From Streptomyces sp. B21-083 (lineage in GTDB: Bacteria; Actinomycetota; Actinomycetes; Streptomycetales; Streptomycetaceae), in NCBI RefSeq assembly GCF_036898825.1, contig NZ_JARUND010000002.1:682001-746000 (forward strand): a stretch of 64,000 nt of DNA, written 5' to 3'. A program made the translations under genes and the position numbers. Each line of letters starts with the position of its first letter. The first letter of the stretch is position 1. Positions 42,349 through 51,291 of the stretch are shown here, in pieces. The notes under the pieces are model-generated. The model saw only the letters and a program-made list of their open reading frames with translations. It did not search any database and was not told the DNA's origin.

Positions 42349-43467
42349 TCAGCTTTCGAGCGCCTTGGCGAGCGTGTCCACGACGCGCTGCTGCTGATCG
42401 GGGCTTATTTGGGGGAAGAGCGGCAGTGACAGGATCCGGTCCGCCGCCTTCTCGGCGTGCGGGAAGTCGCCCCGGGCGTGGCCGAGATGCCGGTAGGCCT
42501 CGGTGAGGTGGACGGGGGCGGGGTAGTGCACCCCGGCGCCGATGCCCTCCGCGTTGAGCTTGCCCACAAGGTCGTCGCGGTCCGTGCCGGACACCTGGAC
42601 GACGTAGAGGTGCCAGACGTGCAGGTTGCCGGCGGCGGTGACCGGGAGCACGACGCGCCCGGCGGACACCAGGTCGGCGAGCAGCGCGTCGTAGCGGGCC
42701 GCCGCCGATCGCCGGGCCGTGTTGCCGTCCGCGAGCCGCGCCAGTTTCGCCCGCAGGACGACGGCCTGCAGCCCGTCCAGCCGGCTGTTGAACCCGGGGA
42801 CGTCGTGGCGGTACTTGGCGACGCCGCCGTGGTTGGCCATCGCGCGGACCAGGTCGGCCGACTCCTCGTCGTCGGTGAGCACCGCGCCCGCGTCGCCGTA
42901 GGCGCCCAGGTTCTTGCCGGGGTAGAAGCTGGTCGCCGCGATTCCGCCGCTGCCCGGTGACCGGCCGTCGCGGGTGGCGCCCTGGCACTGGGCGGCGTCC
43001 TCGACGACCCTTACGTGGTCGGGCAGTTGGCCGGCCAGTCGCGTCACTTCGGCCATCTGGCCGTACAGGTGCACCGGGACGACCGCACGGGTGGCCGGGC
43101 CAACCGCGTCGAGGGCGGCCTGCGGGTCGAGCAGGTAGGTGTCGGGCAGGCAGTCGGCCAGGACGGGCCGCGCGCCGATCCTGGCCACGGCTCCCGCGGT
43201 GGCGATGAAGGTGTTGGCGGGTATGACGACCTCGTCGCCGGGCCCGACCCCGCTGACACGCAGGGCGAGTTCGACGGCGTCGGTGCCGTTGGCGACGCCC
43301 ACGCAGTGCGCGACACCGCCGAAGTCGGCGTACTCGCGCTCGAAGGCCCGCACCTCGTCGCCGCCGATGAAGGCGGTGTTGGCCAGGACTCGTTCGAATC
43401 CGGCCCGTACCTCGTCGGCGACCTCTTCGTGGGCCGCCTTGAGGTCCACCAGCGGAATATGGTTCAT
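42349..43467 (-). CDS. DegT/DnrJ/EryC1 aminotransferase (WbpE/WlbC-like)
   Basis: A 372-aa PLP enzyme: MNHIPLVDLKAAHEEVADEV, GVANGTDAVELALRVSGVGP (about 57-76), EDAAQCQGAT (about 156-165) and the Schiff-base Lys185 in SFYPGKNLGAYGD, then NSRLDGLQAVVLRAKL. Closest in style to WbpE/WlbC, which aminates C3 of UDP-3-keto-GlcNAcA using glutamate; the DLKAQ-like N-terminus is typical. Works with the Gfo/Idh enzyme and the acetyltransferase of the same locus. Overlaps the next upstream gene by 4 bp. Confidence 0.88.
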   Translation of the reverse strand: MNHIPLVDLKAAHEEVADEVRAGFERVLANTAFIGGDEVRAFEREYADFGGVAHCVGVANGTDAVELALRVSGVGPGDEVVIPANTFIATAGAVARIGARPVLADCLPDTYLLDPQAALDAVGPATRAVVPVHLYGQMAEVTRLAGQLPDHVRVVEDAAQCQGATRDGRSPGSGGIAATSFYPGKNLGAYGDAGAVLTDDEESADLVRAMANHGGVAKYRHDVPGFNSRLDGLQAVVLRAKLARLADGNTARRSAAARYDALLADLVSAGRVVLPVTAAGNLHVWHLYVVQVSGTDRDDLVGKLNAEGIGAGVHYPAPVHLTEAYRHLGHARGDFPHAEKAADRILSLPLFPQISPDQQQRVVDTLAKALES

Positions 43468-44153
43468 GCGACTGGTCCCCCCAGTTGCTGTGTCAACAGT
43501 TCGTCGAGCGCGGGCGCCGCAGCCTCACGCAGCCGGCGGGCCGGGCTCCCCACCCAGACCTCGCCCGGCGGCACATCACCGAGTACGGCGCTTCCCATCC
43601 CGATCAGTGACCAGGCGCCGACCACCGTGCCCTCCCTGACCAGGGCACCGGAGCCCACATAGGCGCCCCGCTCCAGCCGCGCTCCCCCGCCCAGCCGGAC
43701 GCCGGAGGCGAGCGTGGCGAAGTCCTCGACGACGTCGTCATGGGTGAGGACGACCTGCGGCATCACCGCGACATGGGCGCCCACCTCCACGGCGGCGGTC
43801 AGGACGCAGTGCGCGAGCAGCACCGAGCCGTGGCCGACCCGCGAGGTCGCCGACACCGACGCCGTCGGGTGGATCACGGTGGCGTAGCGGTCCGCGGGCA
43901 GGCCGAGCCTGCGGACCAGGCGGGCGCGGGCCGCGTAGTCCCGGGGGTTGCCCACACAGATCACGACCCGCGCCGACGGCAGGTCGTGGACCAGGTCGCA
44001 GCCGCCGAGTACGGGGACTCCGTCCACCTCGGTGCCGTGCAGGGCGGAGTTGTCGTCGAGGTGCCCGAGCAGCTCGGTGCCACCCGCGTCCCGTACGGCC
44101 TGGGCGGTCTCCCGGGCGAAGCCGCCCGCGCCGATGATCAGCAGTCCGCTCAT
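43464..44153 (-). CDS. NeuD/PglD-family sugar O/N-acetyltransferase
   Basis: The 229-aa protein has an N-terminal Rossmann-like UDP-sugar domain (MSGLLIIGAGGFARETAQAV, GVPVLGGCDLV) and a C-terminal hexapeptide helix (GHGSVLLAHCVLTAAVEVGA, THDDVVEDFATLASGVRLGG, VGSPARRLRE). The conserved His of THDD is the expected base. PglD-type enzymes acetylate the 4-amino group of UDP-amino-sugars made by the adjacent DegT enzyme; NeuD types O-acetylate. 4-bp overlaps at both ends. Confidence 0.87.
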   Translation of the reverse strand: MSGLLIIGAGGFARETAQAVRDAGGTELLGHLDDNSALHGTEVDGVPVLGGCDLVHDLPSARVVICVGNPRDYAARARLVRRLGLPADRYATVIHPTASVSATSRVGHGSVLLAHCVLTAAVEVGAHVAVMPQVVLTHDDVVEDFATLASGVRLGGGARLERGAYVGSGALVREGTVVGAWSLIGMGSAVLGDVPPGEVWVGSPARRLREAAAPALDELLTQQLGGPVA

Positions 44154-45289
44154 CTTCGGGCCTGTTCGCGCAGGGCCGCCACGACGCGGTCCTGCTGGGC
44201 CTCGGTGAGCGTGTGGAACAGCGGCAGGATCAGCGAGTCGCGGCTGATCCGCTCGGTGACCGGCAGGGGGGCGCTGGGATGGCCCTCGTAGGCAGGTTCG
44301 AGGTGCGAGGCCATGATCCCGCGCCGGGCGGACACGCCGGCCTCGGCGAGCGCGCCGAGCAGATCGTCCCGGCCGACGGGGAAGTCCTCGTCCAGCAGCA
44401 CCCAGTAGGACTGGAAGTTGCTCTGCCCGTGCTCGGGGTCGCGTACGGGGGTGAGCCCGGGGACGTCTCGCAGCAACGCGTCGTAGCGGGCCGCCAGTTC
44501 GCGGCGGCGGGCGATCATCGCGTCGAGTTTGGCGAGCTGGACCAGGCCGATCGCGGCCTGGACGTCCGTCATCCGGTAGTTGTAGCCGACTTCGAGGTAG
44601 CTCTCCAGGACCGGCTTGCTGCTCGAATGGCGTTCGGCGGCCGAGGCGTTCATCCCGTGCTCGCGCAGCCTGCGCAGACGTACCGCCCACTCGGCGTCGT
44701 CCGTGGTGATCATGCCGCCCTCGCCGGTGGTGACGAGCTTGCGGGGGTGGAAGGACCAGGCGGCGATCAGCGCGCCCTGTCCGACGGGCTTGCCGCCGAC
44801 GGTCGAGCCGATGGCGCAGGCCGCGTCCTCGACGAGGGGCAGGTCCCAGTCGGCGCAGGCGGCGCGCAGGCTGTGCACGTCGGCCGGTACGCCGCCCTGA
44901 TGGACGGCGAGAACGGCCTTGGTGCGGGGGGTGCGGACCGCGTCCACGGTGGCCGTGGTCAGGTTGCCGGTGTCGGGGTCGACGTCGGCGAACACGGGTT
45001 CGGCGCCGACGTAGCGCACGGCGTTGGCGGTGGCGATGAACGACAGCGAGGGCACCACGACCTCGTCGCCGGGCCCGAGTCCGAGGGCGACGAGCGCGAG
45101 GTGGAGTGCGGTGGTGCAGGAGCTGACGGCGATGCCGTGCTCGGCGCCCACCCGCTCGGCGAAGGCCTGCTCGAAGGCGGCGACCCGGGGGCCCTGGGCG
45201 ACCCACCCGGACAGCACCGCGTCGGAGGCCGCCTTGGCCTCCTCCTCGCCGAGCCAGGGGATCATCACCGGGATGCGGTCGGTGCTCAC
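44150..45289 (-). CDS. DegT/DnrJ/EryC1 aminotransferase (PglE/WecE-like)
   Basis: A 379-aa PLP enzyme: IPVMIPWLGEEEAKAASDAV, GIAVSSCTTALHLALVALGL (about 52-71), LVEDAACAIGST and the PLP Lys184 in WSFHPRKLVTTGEGGMI. The HPRK-TTGEGG form is common in C4-aminotransferases such as PglE that make 4-amino-4,6-dideoxy sugars. It pairs with the downstream NeuD/PglD acetyltransferase. The GTG at 45289 overlaps the epimerase stop (GTGA); 17 upstream in-frame codons are arginine-rich and not part of the family. Confidence 0.88.
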   Translation of the reverse strand: MSTDRIPVMIPWLGEEEAKAASDAVLSGWVAQGPRVAAFEQAFAERVGAEHGIAVSSCTTALHLALVALGLGPGDEVVVPSLSFIATANAVRYVGAEPVFADVDPDTGNLTTATVDAVRTPRTKAVLAVHQGGVPADVHSLRAACADWDLPLVEDAACAIGSTVGGKPVGQGALIAAWSFHPRKLVTTGEGGMITTDDAEWAVRLRRLREHGMNASAAERHSSSKPVLESYLEVGYNYRMTDVQAAIGLVQLAKLDAMIARRRELAARYDALLRDVPGLTPVRDPEHGQSNFQSYWVLLDEDFPVGRDDLLGALAEAGVSARRGIMASHLEPAYEGHPSAPLPVTERISRDSLILPLFHTLTEAQQDRVVAALREQARR

Positions 45290-46314
45290 TTGGCCGCCTC
45301 CGCAGCGGCGGCGTCGGCGGCGCGCTCGGCACGCCACCACTCCACCAGGTCCTTCAGGCCCGTACGCATGTCGATCCGCGCCGTGAAGCCGAGCCGCTCG
45401 GCGGCCTGGGTGGTGTCGGCGAGCCGCCGGACCACTCCGTTCACCGCGCGGGCGGGTCCGTGCTCCGGCTCCAGGCCGGACGCGCCCATGGCCTCCAGCA
45501 GGCCGTCGGCGAGCTGGCGCAGCGAGGTCTCCGTGCCGCTGGCGACGTTGAACACCTCGTCCGTCACATCCGACTCGGCGGCCAGCACATTGGCTCTGGC
45601 GATGTCCCGGACGTCGACGAAGTCCATGGTCTGCGTGCCGTCGCCGAGGATCAGCGGGGGCTCGCCCGCCTCGATGCGTTCCATCCAGCGGATGAGCACC
45701 TCGGTGTAGAGGCCGTGGATGTCCATCCGGGGGCCGTAGACGTTGAAGTAGCGCAGCGCCACGTAGTCCAGTCCGTACATGGCGTGGAAGCTGCGCAGCA
45801 TGCCCTCGTTGAAGGCCTTCGCCGCGCCGTAGAAGGTGTCGTTGTTGTAGGCGTGGTGGCGCTCGGTCGTCGGGAAGGTCTCGGCCATGCCGTAGACGGA
45901 GGCCGAGGACGAGGCGATCACCTTGCCCACTCCGGCTTCCGCAGCCGCCTCAAGGACGTTGAAGGTGCCGTCGACCATGACCTCGTTGGCGAGGCGGGGT
46001 TCCTGCGCGCACTGGGTGATGCGGATCGCGGCGAGGTGGAACACCAGGTCGGCGCCCTCGGTGACCTTCCGTACGGTGGCGGCGTCGCGGATGTCGCCCT
46101 CGACGACCTCCACGACCCCGCTGGGCATGGCCTTGGCGAGGTTGGCCCGCCGACCCCGGACGAAGTTGTCCAGCACCACGATCTCGCGGGCGCCACCCTC
46201 GGCCAGGAGGTCGACAAGGTTGGAGCCGATGGTGCCGGCTCCCCCGGTGACCAGGATCTTCTTGCCTCGTACGCTGCTCAACTGCCCTGCCCTCTCAGTG
46301 ATGGTGACCGTCAA
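45286..46314 (-). CDS. NAD-dependent sugar epimerase/dehydratase (extended SDR)
   Basis: The 342-aa enzyme has the NAD loop ILVTGGAGTIGSNLVDLLAE near 20, DGTFNVLEAAAEAG near 114, SSSASVYG near 134, catalytic FYGAAKAFNEGML near 161, and RYFNVYGPRMD near 186. TGGAGTIGS instead of GGAGFIGS is notable. Likely UDP-Glc/GlcNAc 4-epimerase-like; the 4,6-dehydratase signature (TDE) is not evident, as SSSASVYG is followed by MAETFPTTE. It overlaps the aminotransferase by 4 bp. Confidence 0.85.
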   Translation of the reverse strand: MTVTITERAGQLSSVRGKKILVTGGAGTIGSNLVDLLAEGGAREIVVLDNFVRGRRANLAKAMPSGVVEVVEGDIRDAATVRKVTEGADLVFHLAAIRITQCAQEPRLANEVMVDGTFNVLEAAAEAGVGKVIASSSASVYGMAETFPTTERHHAYNNDTFYGAAKAFNEGMLRSFHAMYGLDYVALRYFNVYGPRMDIHGLYTEVLIRWMERIEAGEPPLILGDGTQTMDFVDVRDIARANVLAAESDVTDEVFNVASGTETSLRQLADGLLEAMGASGLEPEHGPARAVNGVVRRLADTTQAAERLGFTARIDMRTGLKDLVEWWRAERAADAAAAEAAK

Positions 46315-47390
46315 CGGCCGGCACGCAGGCCGACGACCGCGCCCTTGAATTCCAGACTCCGGGACGCCGCCTCAAGGATGTCCAGCACCCGCAGGCCCGC
46401 CCGGCCGTCGGTCAGCGGCGCCCGGCGCTGTCTGATCGCGTCGCCGAACTCGTCGACCATGCTGCGCAGCGCTTCCTTCTCGCCGATGGCGGGCGCGACC
46501 ATGTCTCCTGAGCGGTACGAGACGAGCATGTCCCGGCGCTCGTCCGCACCGATCTCCTGGGGCGCGGCCAGGTCCACACCCCGGTCGAAGATCGCCACGC
46601 GCTGTGCGGGGTTGAGGTCGTCCCAGATCAGGGTGCGTTTGGCGCCGCCCACCATGGTGGTGCGTACCTTGGTCGGGGACAGCCAGTTGACGTGCACGTG
46701 GGCGATGGCCCCGGTGTTGAGCTGCAGCGTCAGATAGGCCACGCAGGCCTGTCCGGCACCGATCGGGTCGGCGCCGTGGGCGGCGACGGCGACCGGCTCC
46801 ACGTTGTCGGGAAGGATGAAGTCCAGGATCGACAGGTCGTGCGGGGCCAGGTCCCACATCACGTCGATGTCCTTCTGGACCAGCCCCAGGTTGATGCGTA
46901 CCGAGTCGACGAAGTGGATCTCGCCGAGTTCCCCGGAGCGGACCAGTTCCCGGATGCGGCCCACGGCGGGCGTGTAGCAGTAGGTGTGGTCGCACATCAG
47001 GGTGAGGCCGCGCTCTTCCGCCTCGGTGACCAGGCGCATCCCGTCGGCGTAGGTCGCCGCGAGCGGCTTCTCCACGAGGACGTGCTTTCCGGCGCGCAGG
47101 GCGGCCAGGGCGATGTCGAGGTGGGTGCCGGCGGGCGTGGCCACGGCGATGGCGTCGACGGAGGGGTCGGCGAGGACGGCCGCGTAGTCCGAGGTGGCCT
47201 GGACTGTCGAGTAGCCGCCGAGAACCCGCTGGGCCCGGTCCACGTCGAGGTCGCACAGCCAGCGCAGCCGGAACTGCTCGCTGGCCTGGAAGTTGCGTAC
47301 GAGGTTGGGGCCCCAGTAGCCCGCCCCGACGACCGCGATCCCCAACGGCTCCGTGGTCTGCGTCACTTGGCTCTTCTTCCCTCGGTCCAT
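46311..47390 (-). CDS. Gfo/Idh/MocA oxidoreductase (WbpB/WlbA-like)
   Basis: A 359-aa NAD-dependent dehydrogenase: LGIAVVGAGYWGPNLVRNFQ at about 16-35, AVATPAGTHLDIALAALRAG near 78, the EKP motif HVLVEKPLAATYADGMRL near 100, and DLAPHDLSILDFILPDNVEP near 178. WbpB/WlbA oxidises C3 of UDP-GlcNAcA before amination. AGYWGPNLVRNF is a common hallmark of that branch. The ATG at 47390 shares one base with the sugar-transferase stop (TGATG). Confidence 0.88.
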   Translation of the reverse strand: MDRGKKSQVTQTTEPLGIAVVGAGYWGPNLVRNFQASEQFRLRWLCDLDVDRAQRVLGGYSTVQATSDYAAVLADPSVDAIAVATPAGTHLDIALAALRAGKHVLVEKPLAATYADGMRLVTEAEERGLTLMCDHTYCYTPAVGRIRELVRSGELGEIHFVDSVRINLGLVQKDIDVMWDLAPHDLSILDFILPDNVEPVAVAAHGADPIGAGQACVAYLTLQLNTGAIAHVHVNWLSPTKVRTTMVGGAKRTLIWDDLNPAQRVAIFDRGVDLAAPQEIGADERRDMLVSYRSGDMVAPAIGEKEALRSMVDEFGDAIRQRRAPLTDGRAGLRVLDILEAASRSLEFKGAVVGLRAGR

Positions 47391-48829
47391 CAGTAGGCCC
47401 CCGTTCCGCGCACCACCGCGGACCCGGTGCGCGCCAGAATCTCCAGGTCGAGTCCCATCGACCAGTTGTCCACGTATCCGAGATCGAGCCGCACCGCCTC
47501 GTCCCAGGGCAGGTCGGAGCGTCCGCTGACCTGCCACAGCCCGGTGAGGCCGGGCTTGACCAGCAGTCGGCGCTTGACCTCCGGCGTGTACTCCTCGACC
47601 TCCTCCGGCAGCGGCGGGCGGGGGCCGACGAGCGACATGTGACCGCCGAGCACGTTGATCAGCTGTGGCAGTTCGTCGATCGACGTGCGGCGCAGCACCG
47701 AGCCGACGCGGGTGATCCGCGGGTCCTCCTTCACCTTGAACAGCAGGCCGTCGCTGTTCTCGTTGAGGTGCTCCAGTTCCGCGCGGAGGGACTCCGAGTC
47801 GGGCCGCATGGTGCGGAACTTGAACATGGTGAAGTGGTCGCCGTACCGGCCCACCCGCTGCTGCCTGAACAGCGTCGGCCCGGAGCTGTCCAGCCGCACG
47901 ATCAGGGCGATCAGCAACAGGGGCAGCGCGAGGACCGCCAGGAGTACCGCCGCGAGCGAGCGGTCCAGGAGTTCCTTGGGCAGCCGGGAGATCCGGGTGA
48001 GATTGGGTGCCTGTATCCGTACCAGCGGCACCCCGTTGGTGGGGCGTACCGCCAGCCGGGACGCGGACACGTCGGTGAGTACGGGGGCCAGCAGGAAGTC
48101 GACGCCCTGCACGGCCGCGGTCCAGGACATCCGGCGCAGGACGGAGGCGTCGGCCTCGGGGACGGGCAGCGCGACCACGGTGCTGATGCCCATGACCCGG
48201 ACGACGTCGTCCATGTCACCGATGCCGCCGAGGACGGGAAGCCCCAGCTCGTGGATCTCCGCCCGGTTCTTCGGATCGCTCAGGCAGACCCCGGCGACGT
48301 GCAGTTCCTGTGCGCCGCCGCGACGCAGTACGGCGACCAGCTCCACGATGCCGCGAGAGGGCCCGACCAGAAGGGTCGCGCTCCGGTCCCGGCCGCGCGC
48401 CCATCTTCGGTGCAGCCGGCGGCGGAGTGCGTAGCGCCCCGGCAGGGCGATCACGACAGCCGGCACCGTGGCCATGATCATGTCATGGAGGAGTCCCTCG
48501 TCGTGCGCGAACACATAGTGCGCGACCGCGGCCAGCGCCGGGAGCACCAGGGCCCCACGAAGCACCCGTCGGTACTCCTCGGTTCCCAGACCCAGGGCGG
48601 TGCGGTCGTAGGAACGGTGGGCGATCATGACGACGATCCACATCGGGGGCAGCACCAGGGCCACCGCCCAGCGGCCGTACACCGCGTGGATCAGGAAGGC
48701 CGCGGCAACGGCGGCGAAGCCGTCCGCGACCAACAGGGCGATCCGGTATTTGCGATCCCAACGTCTTCGGCGAGCTTCCGGAGTCCTGCGTTCCACAACC
48801 AGTTGCTCATGCGTGACCTCAATGGCCAT
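47390..48829 (-). CDS. Undecaprenyl-phosphate sugar phosphotransferase (priming enzyme, WbaP/WcaJ type)
   Basis: The 479-aa membrane protein has about four helices in residues 25-130, a nucleotide-binding-like middle domain (CoA_binding_3 type, about 145-270) and a C-terminal bacterial sugar transferase domain from about 285. Marks are KELLDRSLAAVLLAVLALPL, FRQQRVGRYGDHFTMFKFRT, RTSIDELPQLINVLGGHMSL and VGPRPPLPEEVEEY, then KPGLTGLWQVSGRSDLPW. It starts repeat-unit assembly by moving a sugar-1-phosphate to undecaprenyl phosphate. First gene of a leftward operon whose six genes, down to 42349, overlap by 1-4 bp at every junction. Confidence 0.93.
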   Translation of the reverse strand: MAIEVTHEQLVVERRTPEARRRRWDRKYRIALLVADGFAAVAAAFLIHAVYGRWAVALVLPPMWIVVMIAHRSYDRTALGLGTEEYRRVLRGALVLPALAAVAHYVFAHDEGLLHDMIMATVPAVVIALPGRYALRRRLHRRWARGRDRSATLLVGPSRGIVELVAVLRRGGAQELHVAGVCLSDPKNRAEIHELGLPVLGGIGDMDDVVRVMGISTVVALPVPEADASVLRRMSWTAAVQGVDFLLAPVLTDVSASRLAVRPTNGVPLVRIQAPNLTRISRLPKELLDRSLAAVLLAVLALPLLLIALIVRLDSSGPTLFRQQRVGRYGDHFTMFKFRTMRPDSESLRAELEHLNENSDGLLFKVKEDPRITRVGSVLRRTSIDELPQLINVLGGHMSLVGPRPPLPEEVEEYTPEVKRRLLVKPGLTGLWQVSGRSDLPWDEAVRLDLGYVDNWSMGLDLEILARTGSAVVRGTGAY

Positions 48830-49066
48830 GCTCCCCCCACCACATGCGCGGCTACCCCCCGATCGAAGTGCCCTCCACACAGCGACACTGGAAAGCGAGG
48901 GAGCGTGAGCGGTTCCCCAACCGCCTCATGCCCCCCAGCATGCTTTTACTACAAGTTCAAATTCGTGCAAAAAGCCGCACCGTGACATGTAGTCAAGGAC
49001 AAGTTCCCCACCCAAACCGGTCCGGCGGCACTCAATCTAGACCACCAAACGCAGTGACGGGAACGG

Positions 49067-49094
49067 TTGAACGAAACACACATCGCATTAGTGA
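49067..49094 (+). promoter_or_regulatory. Candidate promoter for the rightward GT2 gene
   Basis: TTGAAC (49067-49072) and TAGTGA (49089-49094) are 16 bp apart, 21 bp before the GTG at 49116. They lie in the 286-bp AT-rich divergent gap 48830-49115, which must also hold the promoter of the leftward priming-transferase operon. That strand has a TTGACT box at about 48990, without a clear -10. No operator was recognised. Confidence 0.35.
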
Positions 49095-49115
49095 CACAGA
49101 CGGCATACTGCCCAC

Positions 49116-49964
49116 GTGACGAGCATCGTGATACCGGCCCACAACGAGGCACGAGTCATCGGCCGACTCCTCGATTCGCTGGTGGCCGACTCCCCCGAGG
49201 ACGAGACCGACATCGTCGTCGTGTGCAACGGCTGCACTGACGACACCGCGCGAATCGCTGCCGCGTACGGACCGCGCGTCCGGGTGGTCGAGATCCCCAC
49301 CCCCTCGAAGCACGCCGCTCTGCGGGCGGGCGACGACCACGCCCACGGCTTCCCCCGCCTCTACGTGGACGCCGACGTAGTGATCACGGGCGTGGACGTA
49401 CGGGCGTTGACCGAGCCCCTGGACGACGACACTTCGGACATCCTCGCCACCGCCCCCGACCGGCGGATCCCGCTGGCCGGCTGTGCCTGGCGGGTCCGCG
49501 CCTACTACCGGGTGTGGCAGCAACTCCCCGCCGTCCGCGAAGGGCTGTTCGGCCGGGGTGTCATCGCGGTCTCCAAGACCGGGCACGCCAGAATCGCCGC
49601 GCTGCCCCCGCTGATGGCGGACGACCTGGCCGCCTCCCTGGCGTTCACCCCGCAGGAGCGGCTCGTGGTCGACGGGGCCGGTGTCGTGGTCCACCCGCCG
49701 CGCACCTGGCCGGACCTGATGAGACGACGCGTCCGGGCCGCGGTGTCCACCGCCCAGGTGGAACAGCAGCAGGGACCGGAGGAAGCCTCGGCGCGCACGA
49801 GCGTGGCGGATCTGAAAGCCCTGGTCCGCAGGGATCCGAAGCTCCTGCCCAGTGTCGTAGTCTTCGTCGCGGCGGCGGTCGCGGCCCGGCGGAAGGCCGC
49901 AAAGGCCATCCGGGCACAGGACTTCGGCACCTGGCTACGGGACGAGAGCAGCCGGCAGAACTGA
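49116..49964 (+). CDS. GT2-family glycosyltransferase
   Basis: The 282-aa GT-A protein has TSIVIPAHNEARVIGRLLDS at the start, IVVVCNGCTDDTARIAAAYG near 34 and the DxD of RLYVDADVVITGVDVRALTE near 81, followed by PPLMADDLAASLAFTPQERL near 167 in place of ED. Short leader, GTG start. It may work on the same polysaccharide although it stands on the outside of the priming-enzyme operon. Confidence 0.88.
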   Translation: MTSIVIPAHNEARVIGRLLDSLVADSPEDETDIVVVCNGCTDDTARIAAAYGPRVRVVEIPTPSKHAALRAGDDHAHGFPRLYVDADVVITGVDVRALTEPLDDDTSDILATAPDRRIPLAGCAWRVRAYYRVWQQLPAVREGLFGRGVIAVSKTGHARIAALPPLMADDLAASLAFTPQERLVVDGAGVVVHPPRTWPDLMRRRVRAAVSTAQVEQQQGPEEASARTSVADLKALVRRDPKLLPSVVVFVAAAVAARRKAAKAIRAQDFGTWLRDESSRQN

Positions 49965-49988
49965 GCACCGCACCTGGAGTTCTCGATC

Positions 49989-51260
49989 ATGTATCTCACC
50001 GACCGTTCCGCCCCCGGACAGGCGGACACCGAACAGGGCCGAAGACGTGGCCCGGGGCGCAGGGTCGCCCCGGTGGTGCTGGTGCTGGGCTCGGTCAGCC
50101 TGATAACCGACATCTCCTCGGAGATGGTCACCGCCGTTCTGCCGCTCTACCTCGTCACCACGCTCGGCTTCACACCGCTGGTGTTCGGCACCCTCGACGG
50201 TGTCTACAACGGCGTCAGCGCGCTGGTCCAGCTCACCGGTGGCCACATCGCCGACCGGGTCCGCAACCACAAGCTGATGGCCGGGCTCGGGTACGGCCTG
50301 TCCGCGCTGTGCAAACCGCTGCTCCTGCTCGTGAGCAGCGTCGGCGCCCTCGGCACAGTCCTCGCCCTGGACCGGACCGGCAAGGGCCTGCGTACCGCCC
50401 CGCGCGACGCGATGATCTCCCTGTCCACACCTCCCGAGCGACAGGGCCGCGCCTTCGGCGTGCACCGGGCGATGGACACCACGGGCGCGATGCTGGGCCC
50501 GCTGGCCGCCTTCTTCATCCTGCGCGCGGCGACCGACGGCTATGACGCCGTGTTCGGCGTGAGCGCGTGCGTCGCCGTGCTCGGTGTGCTCGTACTGGTG
50601 CTGTTCGTTCCGGGCAGACGGCGGGACACGCGGCCGGACGAAGCGGGCGTGGCGGACAGCAGGCCGCCCGTGCGCGTACGGGAAGCGCTGGCGCTGTTGC
50701 GGATCCCCCGGCTGCGGGCGCTGGCCCTCTGCGCGGCGCTGCTCGGCCTGACGACGGTCAGCGACGCCTTCGTCTACCTGCTCCTGCAACGGCGTGCGGG
50801 CATCGCCGACGAGTGGTTCCCGCTGCTGCCGCTGGGCACCGCCGCCGTGTTCCTGCTGCTGGCCGTGCCCTTCGGCGCGCTGGCCGACCGGATCGGGCGC
50901 CGCACCGTCTTCCTCGCCGGGCACGTCAGTCTGCTCACCGGCTACGCCCTTCTGCTGTGGGCGCCGGCCACGCCGGCCCTGCCCTTCCTCGTACTCGCCC
51001 TGCACGGCGTGTTCTACGCGGCCACGGACGGCGTGCTCCCGGCCGCCCTGGCCGACGTCGTGCCCGAGCAACTGCGCGCCAGCGGCCTCGCCATCGTCGG
51101 GACCAGCCAGGCGCTGGCCCGGTTCTGCTGCTCACTCGCCTTCGGCGCCGCCTGGACGGTGTGGGGCGACGGTCCAGCCCTGGCCGGATCGGCGATCGGC
51201 CTGCTGTGCTGCGCGGTCGTCGCGGGCATGGTGCTGCGGCCGACCGGTGAGACCCGATGA
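49989..51260 (+). CDS. MFS transporter
   Basis: The 423-aa protein has 12 predicted helices. Loop motif A-like TGGHIADRVRNHKLMAGLGY lies between helices 2 and 3, GKGLRTAPRDAMISLSTPPE near 130 and a repeat motif GALADRIGRRTVFLAGHVS in the second half. The GKGLRTAPRDA signature is seen in a small MFS group of bacteria lacking a defined substrate. It follows the GT2 gene by 24 bp, so a transported glycan precursor or lipid is possible; no direct evidence. Confidence 0.85.
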   Translation: MYLTDRSAPGQADTEQGRRRGPGRRVAPVVLVLGSVSLITDISSEMVTAVLPLYLVTTLGFTPLVFGTLDGVYNGVSALVQLTGGHIADRVRNHKLMAGLGYGLSALCKPLLLLVSSVGALGTVLALDRTGKGLRTAPRDAMISLSTPPERQGRAFGVHRAMDTTGAMLGPLAAFFILRAATDGYDAVFGVSACVAVLGVLVLVLFVPGRRRDTRPDEAGVADSRPPVRVREALALLRIPRLRALALCAALLGLTTVSDAFVYLLLQRRAGIADEWFPLLPLGTAAVFLLLAVPFGALADRIGRRTVFLAGHVSLLTGYALLLWAPATPALPFLVLALHGVFYAATDGVLPAALADVVPEQLRASGLAIVGTSQALARFCCSLAFGAAWTVWGDGPALAGSAIGLLCCAVVAGMVLRPTGETR

Positions 51261-51291
51261 CCACCACAGCCCCGATGCCCCAAGGATCCGG

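Noticed and set aside
42088-42429. Short ORF before the DMFA-like gene on the plus strand
   Set aside because: Overlaps the signal-peptide region of the real gene; no ribosome site.
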